A stretch of DNA of 64,000 bases, from positions 1,860,001-1,924,000 of the forward strand of contig CP099425.1 in the NCBI GenBank assembly GCA_024114885.1, given 5' to 3'. Source of the stretch: Septoria linicola (Eukaryota; Ascomycota; Dothideomycetes; Mycosphaerellales; Mycosphaerellaceae). Under the pieces are notes generated by a model, which saw only the letters and a program-made list of their open reading frames with translations, was not told the origin of the DNA and did not search any database. Made by a program: the position numbers and the translations under genes. Below, piece after piece: positions 44,979 through 52,948 of the stretch; the first letter of the stretch is position 1, and each line of letters opens with the position of its first letter.

Positions 44979-45523
44979 GTTCGCGACCCTGTAGGATGAT
45001 CGTGTTGAGCGAAAAGACCTCGGAATACTGGACACCTTGAAAAAGTACTTGCATAAAGAGATCGGGCATTCGACGCCGCATTCGGCAGTGGAGCTCAACG
45101 CATAGTTGTTCGCCATTGTGAACAAAGAACAGACTGGTCCTGGAATGGAAGTACACAATGCATCCAAGAGACTTTGCCAAGAATGGCGCAGAAGCTTGAT
45201 ATGCGCCGTACTGTGTGGAAGAAAAGTGGCATTACTTGCTTTGATACACGCCCTTTGTACCATTCTCGCTCCTAGCGGTAGGTTGACAGCAACAATGAGG
45301 AACGGCACTTTGACTCGCGGCGCTACCACAATACAAATTGGGGATAAGTACAGTCATGACCATATGTGGAAAGACCTACCTGAACGCTGTGAAGGACTGT
45401 CATTCTGCTTCTCGATAACAGTCAAGGTCCGTTCAGGGGGACCAAAAAGACGTCACATCAGGCTGAACAAAGCCATAGCTGACACCTAAGTCTATGACTC
45501 TTGCAAGTTGGCGAGCAAAGAGC
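44979..45523. other. Intergenic region between the 723-aa gene and the tRNA pair
   Basis: This holds the upstream sequence of the 723-aa gene, including a possible alternative start at 45116. No other gene is seen. Confidence 0.45.
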
Positions 45524-45527
45524 AAAA
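45524..45527 (-). terminator. Probable RNA polymerase III terminator (T4) for tRNA-Ile
   Basis: This is the first run of four T residues (on the minus strand) downstream of the tRNA-Ile gene, about 52 nt after the discriminator base. No T4 run occurs within the interrupted gene. Confidence 0.5.
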
Positions 45528-45593
45528 GAGGTCGACGACTGTGAAGTCGAAGAGGTAGAGCACCTGGACGATTGTCGCTGGTCCCTAAGGGGG

Positions 45594-45650
45594 CTGGTAA
45601 ACATGTTAGGTTGAAGTTGTACAACAGGAATTGTGTTGGCGAGCACTCAC
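45594..45650 (-). other. Spliceosomal-type intron in tRNA-Ile, T loop
   Basis: 57 nt. Donor GTGAGT, branch-like CCTAAC about 12 nt before the end, acceptor CCAG. It splits the T loop after TTCGA and so interrupts the B-box promoter element. Confidence 0.85.
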
Positions 45651-45662
45651 TCGAACCCTCGA

Positions 45663-45713
45663 CTGCTTCACGTTAGTGTTGTTGGAGGCAATAGATTACT
45701 CAAGTGTGCTCAC
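45663..45713 (-). other. Spliceosomal-type intron in tRNA-Ile, variable region
   Basis: 51 nt. Donor GTGAGC, branch-like ACTAAC about 10 nt before the end, acceptor GCAG. It separates AGG and TC of the variable loop. Confidence 0.85.
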
Positions 45714-45722
45714 CCTTGGCGT

Positions 45723-45740
45723 TCGTAGACAGAGATGTCT
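45723..45740 (-). other. Conventional anticodon-loop intron of tRNA-Ile
   Basis: 18 nt after position 37, the canonical site for the tRNA splicing endonuclease. It has no GT-AG ends. The exact limits are ambiguous by one A. Confidence 0.8.
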
Positions 45741-45767
45741 TATTAGCACCACGCTCTAACCAACTGA

Positions 45768-45820
45768 CTGCGATGTCGTTAGCTAAGCCTCGAGGTTGAT
45801 CGAGAAGTGAAGTTGCTTAC
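45768..45820 (-). other. Spliceosomal-type intron in tRNA-Ile, D stem
   Basis: 53 nt. Donor GTAAGC, branch-like GCTAAC about 11 nt before the end, acceptor GCAG. It splits the D-stem 5' strand between GC and TC. Confidence 0.85.
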
Positions 45821-45932
45821 GCTAAGGAACCTTGGATGTTGGGAGTCGAAATTTTGCGGATTACTATGTAGGCTCATGCTGCTTGTCCAAGAACGAGAAA
45901 GAAAAAAAAGGCATAGCATGTCTATAAAAGAC

Positions 45933-45937
45933 AAAAA
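45933..45937 (-). terminator. RNA polymerase III terminator (T5) for tRNA-iMet
   Basis: Five T residues on the minus strand, 11 nt after the discriminator base of the initiator tRNA, at the expected distance. Confidence 0.75.
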
Positions 45938-45948
45938 GAACAATCGAA

Positions 45949-46074
45949 TAGCTCGGCTTGGTTTCGATCCAAGGCCCTCCGGGTTATGAGCCCGGCCTGA
46001 AAGAGTGTTAGAAGATGTTCTCAGTATCCTGTATGTGATGTGGAACTTACGCGCTTCCGCTGCGCCACCGAGCT
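45949..46074 (-). tRNA. Initiator tRNA-Met(CAT) interrupted by a GT-AG intron
   Basis: Mature segments 46074-46051 (24 nt) and 45996-45949 (48 nt) give a 72-nt tRNA. The acceptor stem is AGCTCGG with CCGAGCT, the D stem GCGC with GCGC, the anticodon stem CCGGG with CCCGG and the T stem CTTGG with CCAAG. Initiator hallmarks are present: A1:T72, three consecutive G:C pairs next to the anticodon loop, and T loop ATCGAAA. The anticodon CAT is at 45986-45988. A 54-nt insert separates the D stem from position 26, not the usual 37/38 site. It starts GTAAGT, has TTCTAAC about 11 nt from the end and finishes TTTCAG. The internal A box (TGGCGCAGCGG) and B box (GGATCGAAACC) are uninterrupted. tRNA-Ile lies 117 bp downstream on the same strand. 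Confidence 0.93.
45997..46050 (-). other. Spliceosomal-type intron in initiator tRNA
   Basis: 54 nt. Donor GTAAGT, branch-like TTCTAAC, acceptor TTTCAG, including the short pyrimidine run before the acceptor. It lies between tRNA positions 25 and 26. Confidence 0.88.
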
Positions 46075-46620
46075 TGAGTGATTGGATGACGAAGCACGAA
46101 TGTGCCTAAAATATGGGTGTTAGTGCGAAGCAGTATGAGTCACATGCCAGTGGGCAGGTGGACAGAGAAAATTCTTCCCGATGCGGCAATTCGTCCTTGG
46201 AGCTAAGCCGAAAGTCCAGCCGATGGTGTGACGGACAAAGCCAAATTGTCGGCGCAAGGTCCTCTTCTCAAAGTAAAAGCATCTTGAGCGTGGGTCGCCG
46301 TTGCTACACAAGATGCGGTCGCAAATGCCCGATAAGATCCCTTGTTCCGCGGGGAGTATGGCTGGACTAGTTCTAGTCCGGAGTTTCACAAGTCAGCCAT
46401 GTTTGGAAGAACACATAGGCATTTCCATCAACATCGACTACTGCTCAGCCTTTACAGTGATCGTGGGGATTTGAGCCTCCCTTCACCTGGTGGTGTCTGC
46501 ATCGAGCCCAAGCACATGTCTCAGGAGAGCTCGTCGACACTGGCCACGCGAATCGCAACCTACATCAATGATCTGCGCAAGTGTGCCAAGCTCTTTCTTC
46601 GATGCTCATGCCATGCCACT
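46075..46620. other. Intergenic region upstream of the initiator tRNA
   Basis: This should hold 5' flanking elements of the tRNA gene; an AT-rich TATTTTA (minus sense) lies roughly 35 bp upstream. Plus-strand frames at 46342-46761 look like chance. No further tRNA was found, even allowing GT-AG interruptions. Confidence 0.4.
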
Positions 46621-46872
46621 TCAGGCTTTGTCCAGATCGTCCTCTTGCTTCGTGCATCGGATCTGCTTCTCCTGCTCGGTCTGAGCACTGTGGTGATATC
46701 CGTGGCGCTTGGTACTCTTCTCTCGTCCCTTCCAAGGCTTCCAAGGTCGAAGGGTGCCTAAAGATGCTTTCACGGCACTGTGACAACCCTCGGAGCATGA
46801 ATTGTATATTGCAGCCTGAAACTCGTAAACTCTGGCGCCCCAGAATCCTGCAATGCAAGTGTCACACTCCAT
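46621..46872 (-). CDS. Possible small protein gene (83 aa), unconfirmed
   Basis: An open frame from ATG 46872 to TGA 46621-46623 with coding-like composition. The N-terminal half has scattered cysteines, including C-x2-C, and the C-terminal half is charged and Lys/Glu-rich. It has no recognised domain, signal peptide or introns. An overlapping minus frame ends across its start. It may equally be chance or an exon of something larger. Confidence 0.25.
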   Translation of the reverse strand: MECDTCIAGFWGARVYEFQAAIYNSCSEGCHSAVKASLGTLRPWKPWKGREKSTKRHGYHHSAQTEQEKQIRCTKQEDDLDKA

Positions 46873-47108
46873 CAAGCCAAGGCTATGTGGCCTGTGTAGT
46901 TCCCGGATACAGGCAAGATTTTCGCATCGGATGTACGTTGTTCTCCCCCTGCAATTGTAGTCTGGTCAGGATTCAACAGTCGATCGCGGCTCAGGCTGCG
47001 TGCACCTGCTCCCGCTCGATGTGCAGCTGCGCGGGTAGCCAGCATATATAGCAACTGATTGACCCCTCTGTGAGAATGCTCACGAGCAGATGCCAGCACA
47101 GCTTGACC

Positions 47109-47552
47109 ATGAACCCCTTCCAAATCTTCTTGATCTCCTTCACTGCGTTCGCAGCTGCGACTGCAGGCAACAGGCCAAGGCCGTATGGCGATCCAGTCCA
47201 AACCACCTCTGCTCCAACTTTGATGTACTGCACGAGCACCTTGACTGTGCCGTATCCTATCACCTGCACGAACCCCTGCGTTGTGAGCAAGACAGAGACA
47301 ACCTATACCTCAAGCGTCAGCTGCGCAGGCTGCCGGTACCTTTCCACTTTGACGGCTTCTCCGACACATGGACTGCTCTGTCCAGTGAGTGGCTATAAAT
47401 TGGAAGGACGGGAACACAGATAGCTGATGGCCTTTCAGGTGGCTTCGTGCCTATCACCACAACCAACGTTGAGTGATTTTCGGAACACAACGACAGTCAT
47501 TAGCTGCCACCCAACTACCCCATGGCCGGGTGCGGGGCCATCGAAAAAGTAG
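47109..47552 (+). CDS. Small secreted cysteine-containing protein (129 aa)
   Basis: Two exons, 47109-47384 and 47439-47552, with a 54-nt intron (GTGAGT donor, TTTCAG acceptor, phase 0). The start at 47109 gives a clean signal peptide (MNPFQIFLISFTAFAAATAG). Translation from further upstream does not. The mature part is Thr/Ser-rich with spaced cysteines ('YCTSTLTVPYPITCTNPC', 'SCAGCRYLS', 'GLLC', then 'VISCHPTTPW' after splicing). Small size, secretion and cysteines are features shared by many fungal effector candidates and wall proteins; no family is recognised. Without splicing the frame ends 11 residues after the exon boundary, so the 3' exon is probable but not certain. Confidence 0.55.
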
Positions 47553-47961
47553 AATGCGGTCATGGTGCTCCAATCGCGTCCCTGCAATGAGTCTGTAGTA
47601 TCGAAACTGGAACTGTCAGACGGGAGAGGGGAGAAGAGAGCTCTCTTGACAGCTCCGAGGACGGCTCCGTCATTGCCAAGAACAAATAACCTGTCTTGCT
47701 TCCACCTTTCTGATACTCCCATATAGGCTATTGCAATCCGGATATGTCATTGTAGGCTTCCATAAGTTCCGATAGCATGGTCACAAAGTATGCACTGTTG
47801 TGACTCTGCTAATTCATGCACTCTCTATGTCATACCGTCGCTATGCCACTCGGTAGTGTCTTTCGTGGACTGCTGCCGGCGCCATGTTCTGAAGGATCAC
47901 AACTACTACATGAGCATTTTCATCGTCGCGAAGCAGCTAGCGATGTGTAGACCGTTCCATC
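47553..47961. other. Intergenic region
   Basis: This is between the small secreted protein gene and the cullin-like gene. I see nothing further. Confidence 0.45.
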
Positions 47962-48705
47962 ATGGCCCACAACGCACCCCCATCTGAGGTCCTGCAGGCT
48001 TCCGAGCCTCCTACACCAAAGGAAACTCGAGCAGATCCCGCAACAGCTCTTGCCTGGCTCAAGGATCGCTTTACCCAGATCTACTCAGCTCAACGCCTCG
48101 CGCAAGGCATCCCGCTTGTCATTCCCATGGCTACATATATGCAGATCTACACTGTTATTCACGGCTACGTCACAACAGTGAGATCTCAGAGCGGAAAAGG
48201 TCCACCTGTGGGAGGCGGTGATATCTACCACTCTCTCACACAGGATGTCAAGGCTTGCTGCGAGAGTGGCCGCGAGATTATCTTGCGGTCCACTGAAGGA
48301 AGTAGCGGCGAAGTTGACACGCAGAGACTCGTCCAAGTATATAATCGGCTTTGGACAGCTTTCCTCGACACGACTAATCAGGCGGATCACTTGTTCCGTT
48401 TCGTCGAAAGACACTATGTCAAGCGAGAAATCGACGAAAACCGCAAGGACATCTACTTGATTCGACAGCTGCATCGTAGGATCTGGGCCGAAGAAATTCT
48501 TGGTGTGGATGCAGCTTCCGGTCAGCCAGTCCCCGAGAAGCCATTAGACATTCTGTTTGCAATCCGGCAGGAGAATGGAAAACAATCACAAGATGAAGAA
48601 AGTGTCGCAAATGTCAAGACCGCAGTATCCTCGCTCAGCACGCTAGGTTTCGAGTTTTTGGATGATGGCAAGCTGCACGTGCAGTCGCAGCCTCAATCGC
48701 CATGA
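47962..48705 (+). CDS. Cullin N-terminal-repeat-only protein (247 aa)
   Basis: A single exon of 247 aa. Residues about 30-190 resemble the first cullin repeats that bind the adaptor. 'YMQIYTVIHGYV' corresponds to the cullin 'YM-LYT-V' helix, and 'RFVERHYVKREIDENRKDIYLI' to the 'YLNRHWVKREIDEGKKDIY' type motif. The protein stops well before the cullin-homology and neddylation regions, which in full cullins need about 500 more residues. No continuation is found downstream in any frame; the following 500 bp hold only a convergent short frame. It could be a truncated paralogue, or a functional fragment able to hold an Skp1-like adaptor without recruiting E2. The remaining residues are Gln/Ser-rich and disordered. 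Confidence 0.7.
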   Translation: MAHNAPPSEVLQASEPPTPKETRADPATALAWLKDRFTQIYSAQRLAQGIPLVIPMATYMQIYTVIHGYVTTVRSQSGKGPPVGGGDIYHSLTQDVKACCESGREIILRSTEGSSGEVDTQRLVQVYNRLWTAFLDTTNQADHLFRFVERHYVKREIDENRKDIYLIRQLHRRIWAEEILGVDAASGQPVPEKPLDILFAIRQENGKQSQDEESVANVKTAVSSLSTLGFEFLDDGKLHVQSQPQSP

Positions 48706-48941
48706 CCAGACACCAGACTAAAGTAAAACAGAATGCATACACGCTTTGACCAAGATATCTCGCTCAGCCCTAACCTTGTCTTCATCTCCTTATTGATCTC
48801 GCTTATTTCCAGCATGCCCTGCCTCTTCTGCTTCTGGTCACGCAGTTTCTGGTTTGCTTTGGTGGGATGCTGCTTAGCAAGGAGCTTCTCTCGATTGTAT
48901 AATGCCAAGGGGTATCTGCCGAGAGCAAAGTCAACGCTCAT
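48693..48941 (-). CDS. Possible small protein gene (82 aa), unconfirmed
   Basis: The frame starts at ATG 48941 (MSVDFALGRYPLALYNREK) and is rich in Lys, Gln and Glu with a hydrophobic C-terminus. Composition looks coding and it fills a gap between the cullin-like gene and SCOT. Its last 13 nt overlap the 3' end of the cullin-like CDS on the other strand. No family is recognised. Confidence 0.3.
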   Translation of the reverse strand: MSVDFALGRYPLALYNREKLLAKQHPTKANQKLRDQKQKRQGMLEISEINKEMKTRLGLSEISWSKRVCILFYFSLVSGHGD

Positions 48942-49212
48942 TCCAGTCTCCAATGTGCAGCAAGCGCAACAAGACCTGAAATCAGCTCTGGTGGGCTTGG
49001 ATAGTTGCGTCCAACGTCAGAGGATGCCATCAAGGTGTTCGTAGCCACTGCGGATGGACTACCATGTAGTGAACAGACACAAGAAAAACATGAGGCTTGA
49101 ATGGAAATCTCTCAGAGTCGGAGCACTCTGCCTTTTGTATACACTAAGATCTTCTCGTAAGACCAGTCCACCAACGCCATGCTAGAACACAAGTGCAAAA
49201 TGCCAGACAGCT

Positions 49213-50760
49213 CTACTGTTGCATGACTTTCAAGTTCTCGGACACCTTGAACGGCGCCTCCGTCTTGCTCTTAATCTCATCGACCGTAACGCCCTCGGCG
49301 TGCTCGATCAGTGTCAAGCCATCTGTGAAGTCGACCTCAAATACAGCAAGCTCAGTAATAATCAGGCTGACGCACTTCGGTCCTGTCAACGGGAACGTGC
49401 AGGTGTTCAAAATCTTTGGCCGGCCCTTCTTGTCTGTGTGTTCCATCGTCACGACAACCTTTGTCTTCTCGGGGTTCGACACGAGATCCATGGCACCTCC
49501 GAAGCCCTTGATCTTCCCGGGAAGCATCCAGTTGGCCAAGTCTCCCTTTGCGCTGACTTGCATGGCCCCGAGGATGGTGAGATTGATGCGGCCTGCGCGG
49601 ATCATGCCAAAGGACTCATCGGAACCAAAGACGGCTGCGCCAGGTCGAAGTGTGACAGTCTCTTTGCCAGCGTTGATGAGATCAGGGTCTTCCTTGCCCT
49701 TCTGTGGGTAAGGTCCAAGACCGAGAATACCGTTCTCGGATTGCAGCTGAACCTCGACACTCTCGTCCACGAATGTAGGAGCAAGCATAGGCATGCCGAT
49801 GCCCAAGTTGGCGTATTGTCCGTTCTTGAACTCCTTCGCAGCTCTTCTGACGATGCGCTCGCGCTTGTTCGCGGTGTCGCCTGAGCCGAGGGCCCCGGCC
49901 TTGAGCTCTTCTGGACTCTTTGCATTGACCGTCTTCTCGATCTCCTTTGGTGTTGTGGATTGGATGACCTTCTGCACGTAGATGCCTGGTACGTGAACGG
50001 CCGCAGGATCGATCTCGCCAGGTTCCACGATATGCTCTGCCTCCACTATCGTCTGCTTTGCGTTCCTTGCCATGGCGCCGTTGAAGTTTGCAGCGGCGAA
50101 TCGGAACATGACATTGCCCAAACGATCTGCCTTCCACGCCTTGATGAAAGCGTAGTCACCCTTAATAGCCTCCTCCATCACGTATGGCTTTCCGTCGAAG
50201 ACCTTGACGTCTTTCGGCGTGGAGTACTGTTGTACGCTTCCATCTCCGTTGTGCTTTAGGGGAAGCTCACCAGTCTGCACGACTGTACCGAACGCAGCTG
50301 GAGTGTAGAAAGCTGGAACACCTCGGCCTCCAGCGCTGCATCGCTCAGCAAGAGTTCCTTGAGGTGTGAGCTCCAATTCGATCTCGCCAGTCAAGTACAT
50401 CTTCTCGAAGACCTTGTTCTCTCCAACATACGAAGCAATCATCTTCTTCACCTGCTTCGATGCTAGGAGCTTGCCCAAACCGCTGCCAGGCACTCCAGCA
50501 TTATTTGACACTGCTGTCAAGCCTGTGATATGTGGCATCTTCTCAACGGTATTTATCAGCGTATCAGGTACACCACAGAGACCAAAACCACCACATAGGA
50601 GTGTTGAATCTGGCATCATATCTTTTAGAGCCTCTTCCGGCGATGAGACTACTTTGTTGATTGCATGGCGGTGCGAGGAAGAGGCGAATGTGCGTGCTAT
50701 AAGTCGTGACTACTCGCAATCAGCATCCGTTCTGGACATAATCTCACGCGTTGCCAGCAT
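49213..50760 (-). CDS. Succinyl-CoA:3-ketoacid CoA transferase, mitochondrial (SCOT)
   Basis: Two exons, 50760-50748 (13 nt) and 50696-49213, are joined across a 51-nt intron (GTGAGA donor, TATAG acceptor), giving 498 aa. The join yields [19 protein letters not shown], a basic, Ser-rich presequence, followed by the conserved '[10 protein letters not shown]'. Both halves of the fused CoA-transferase are present. The alpha part has '[16 protein letters not shown]' and 'YVGENKVFE'. The beta part has 'NLGIGMP' and '[10 protein letters not shown]', whose Glu is the catalytic residue forming the CoA thioester. The enzyme swaps CoA between succinyl-CoA and acetoacetate, and in fungi may also handle acetate or propionate. 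A longer upstream start (about 50819) needs a 38-nt intron and is less likely. Confidence 0.93.
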
Positions 50761-52003
50761 ACTGAAGGTGTAGCCCTGCTAAGATTGCTTGCCGTTCGCA
50801 GGCACAGTGAGATCGATGACACCATAGCTCTGTTTCTGCTTTGACGTATAACACTTTGGTATCCAACTGTCTGACGGGGTCAAGTGTGAGAGCAAAGAGA
50901 CAGAGTGTAGACAAGAGACAAGAGCATGGGACAAGCCACTGTCTTTTACTTACCCCGTTGTATGCTTCGGCATTGCTCGCGGTACGCGTTCTGACCCGGG
51001 AGTACCCTGCTGAACACTCGAGCCTCTCCTCTGTCCACTTGTTCCGCTCCAAGATCGAATACGAGCAGAACTGGCATAACGGGGATGCGCTCTGATAGTC
51101 ATCGTTCCGCTGCGACTAGGCTGAGCCTACAGAATGGCCACGCCTGGCGTTTTCATTCGAGAAGTCACACAACAACAGAAGCTGGAGAGAGCTTGCTACA
51201 GCGGCATATTTCCGCACTTGTCTTCACCGGATCCGATGAATATGCACCAATTCTTCTACTGCCCGAAACTTTTGTTATTGTACCTTGCATCGAGATTCGA
51301 ATTCTCGACTGACCTCTTGCTCACTTCCAGGCACACTTGCTCCAATAGCAGTTCGCGCCGCTATGCTCTCTGGTCGTAGTCTGTATAGCAGTCGGTAGAG
51401 TCCTTATCCGGAGGGGGAGGAGATTGAGAACGTCTTCCGATGTTCGGAAGCTAACTTAACTTAGACTTCGACTCCCAGCAGCGGGCCGTGCTTGCTCCTT
51501 CCTGCCCAAGGATTCCTGGAGGTGTGGGGTTCTCACGCGATCGCATGCTGGCAAACAAGCAACTTCACCTCTTCACAAAGTGATCATCGATCATGGAAGT
51601 TGGAACTCGTGAGCGGCTGCTTCCAGATTTGGGGAACAGCTCGAAGTGCATAGCGTGCCTCTGAGCACCCAGGCTCTGTGCCGTGATCGCGGAAGACGTT
51701 GAATGATGGGCACTCGTATTAAGCTGAGAGCCAGTCGCAGTCGAACAAGACCAAAGACACGAGAGAATGAAAGGTAAACTGGCAAGTCATATTGCTTTCC
51801 AGCAGCAATTGTGATTAGATAAAACTCTCTATTCATAAAACAACATGGCGTTCATTACGCTGCCGTTAACAATATGCGAAGGGTATCTGCTGTAATACTA
51901 ATATGCTTTAATATTCCGTTTGGTCGCCGCATAACTCAAAGCCATCCAACAGCAGACACAAGATAACACCATTGATCCCAAGTACGAAACATTCTTGCAA
52001 CAT
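50761..52003. other. Intergenic region (1.2 kb)
   Basis: This is the SCOT promoter and the 3' region of the GPI protein gene. Frames such as 51134-51379 have no support. No repeat or RNA gene is seen. Confidence 0.45.
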
Positions 52004-52948
52004 CTACAAGAAGAGAGCACCCATGGCAGCGACAGCGAGGATAGCACCTGCGGTCTGCTGGGCAGCGGCACCAGTGTAGGTAGCGACGCTGTGGGTCTGG
52101 GTGCCGTTGCGGCTGGCTGGGACAGATGGAACTGGAGCCATGGTGGTTGGCTTGTAGACAACTGGGGTGGTAGCTGGAGGCTGAGCTGGGTGAGTCTCTG
52201 GTGCCTTTGGTGGTGCGACTGGGGTGGTAGCTGGGACCTTTGGCTGAGTTGCTGGGTGAGTCTCTGGTGTCTTTGGTGGTGCGACTGGAGTGGTAACGAC
52301 ACAACCTCCAGGGCATGGCAAAGTGAGAGTTGTAGCCGAGGTGACAGTGTAGGTCTTTTGCTCGTGGGTGATCACGGTCGAGCTGGGGCAGTAGGTCGTG
52401 ATGGCGCTGACAGTCGATGTGCGATATTCCGGAGTATCCAGAGACACAGATGGGGTGGCGTAAACCCCTGGACCTTCGGTGCGGAGGTAGTAGCAGCCAC
52501 CTGATAACAACGATTAGCAGGACGCACAAGATGCAACGAATGATAATGCTTACCATCTTCCTGGCAAATTTGGCCCTCTGGGTAAGAGTGGGCTGGGTTG
52601 CAGCTGTAGCGGCCGTCGGGACCGTTTGAACCTGGTGCAGGGCAAGCGGAAGTAGTGCGGTATTCTGGGACGGACACGGTGGCAGATGGGGTGGCGTAGA
52701 CACCTGGGCCCTCTACGCGGAGGTAGTAGCAGCCGCCATCCTCCTGGCAGATCTGGCCCTCTGGGTAAGAGTGGGCTGGGCTAAAGAGATGTCAGTACAT
52801 GGTTGTCGATTGGATGACCTTGCCATATCACTCACTTGCAAGAGTAGCGACCGTCAGCGCCAGTCTCGCCTGGAGCAGGGCAAGAAGCTGGGTAAGTGCC
52901 CTGGGCAACAGCAACGCCAGCGGCGGCGAGAGCAAATGCAGCCTTCAT
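52004..52948 (-). CDS. GPI-anchored cell-wall protein with tandem Cys modules
   Basis: Three exons, 52948-52836, 52780-52554 and 52500-52004, with introns of 55 and 53 nt, give 278 aa. The order is signal peptide (MKAAFALAAAGVAVAQ), two near-identical Cys-rich modules, a Thr/Pro-rich stalk and a hydrophobic GPI-type tail ('AGAILAVAAMGALFL'). Each module reads 'CPAPG...G.DGRYSCNPAHSYPEGQICQEDGG' then 'CYYLR-EGPGVYATPS'. Both introns fall within modules, at different points. The stalk has repeated 'TTPVAPPK-PETHPA' units. This is a typical fungal wall or adhesin-like protein. A carbohydrate-binding role for the modules is possible but not shown. Confidence 0.8.

Larger units (their letters stand above)
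45579..45831 (-). tRNA. tRNA-Ile(AAT) interrupted by three GT-AG introns and one anticodon-loop intron
   Basis: Mature segments: 45831-45821, 45767-45741, 45722-45714, 45662-45651 and 45593-45579, 74 nt in total. Joined, they give a complete cloverleaf. The acceptor stem is GGTTCCT with AGGGACC, the D stem GCTC with GAGC, the anticodon stem TGGTG with CGCCA and the T stem GAGGG with CCCTT, with A as discriminator. The anticodon AAT is at 45742-45744. The insert 45723-45740 (18 nt) is at the standard 37/38 position of tRNA-endonuclease introns. The others (45768-45820, 45663-45713, 45594-45650; 53, 51 and 57 nt) begin GTAAGC, GTGAGC and GTGAGT, contain CTAAC, and end CAG. They lie inside the D stem, in the variable region and in the T loop. 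Chance restoration of a perfect tRNA by removing three GT-AG segments is very unlikely. Confidence 0.9.

Noticed and set aside
45540..45578. Plus-strand GGTAGAGCACC, resembling the 3' half of a tRNA D arm
   Set aside because: No matching 5' D-stem strand, anticodon arm or T arm can be found nearby, even allowing GT-AG gaps.
46455..46480. Minus-strand CTCAAAT flanked by G and C runs, resemb­ling a tRNA T arm
   Set aside because: The five flanking bases on each side do not pair and no other tRNA arms are present.
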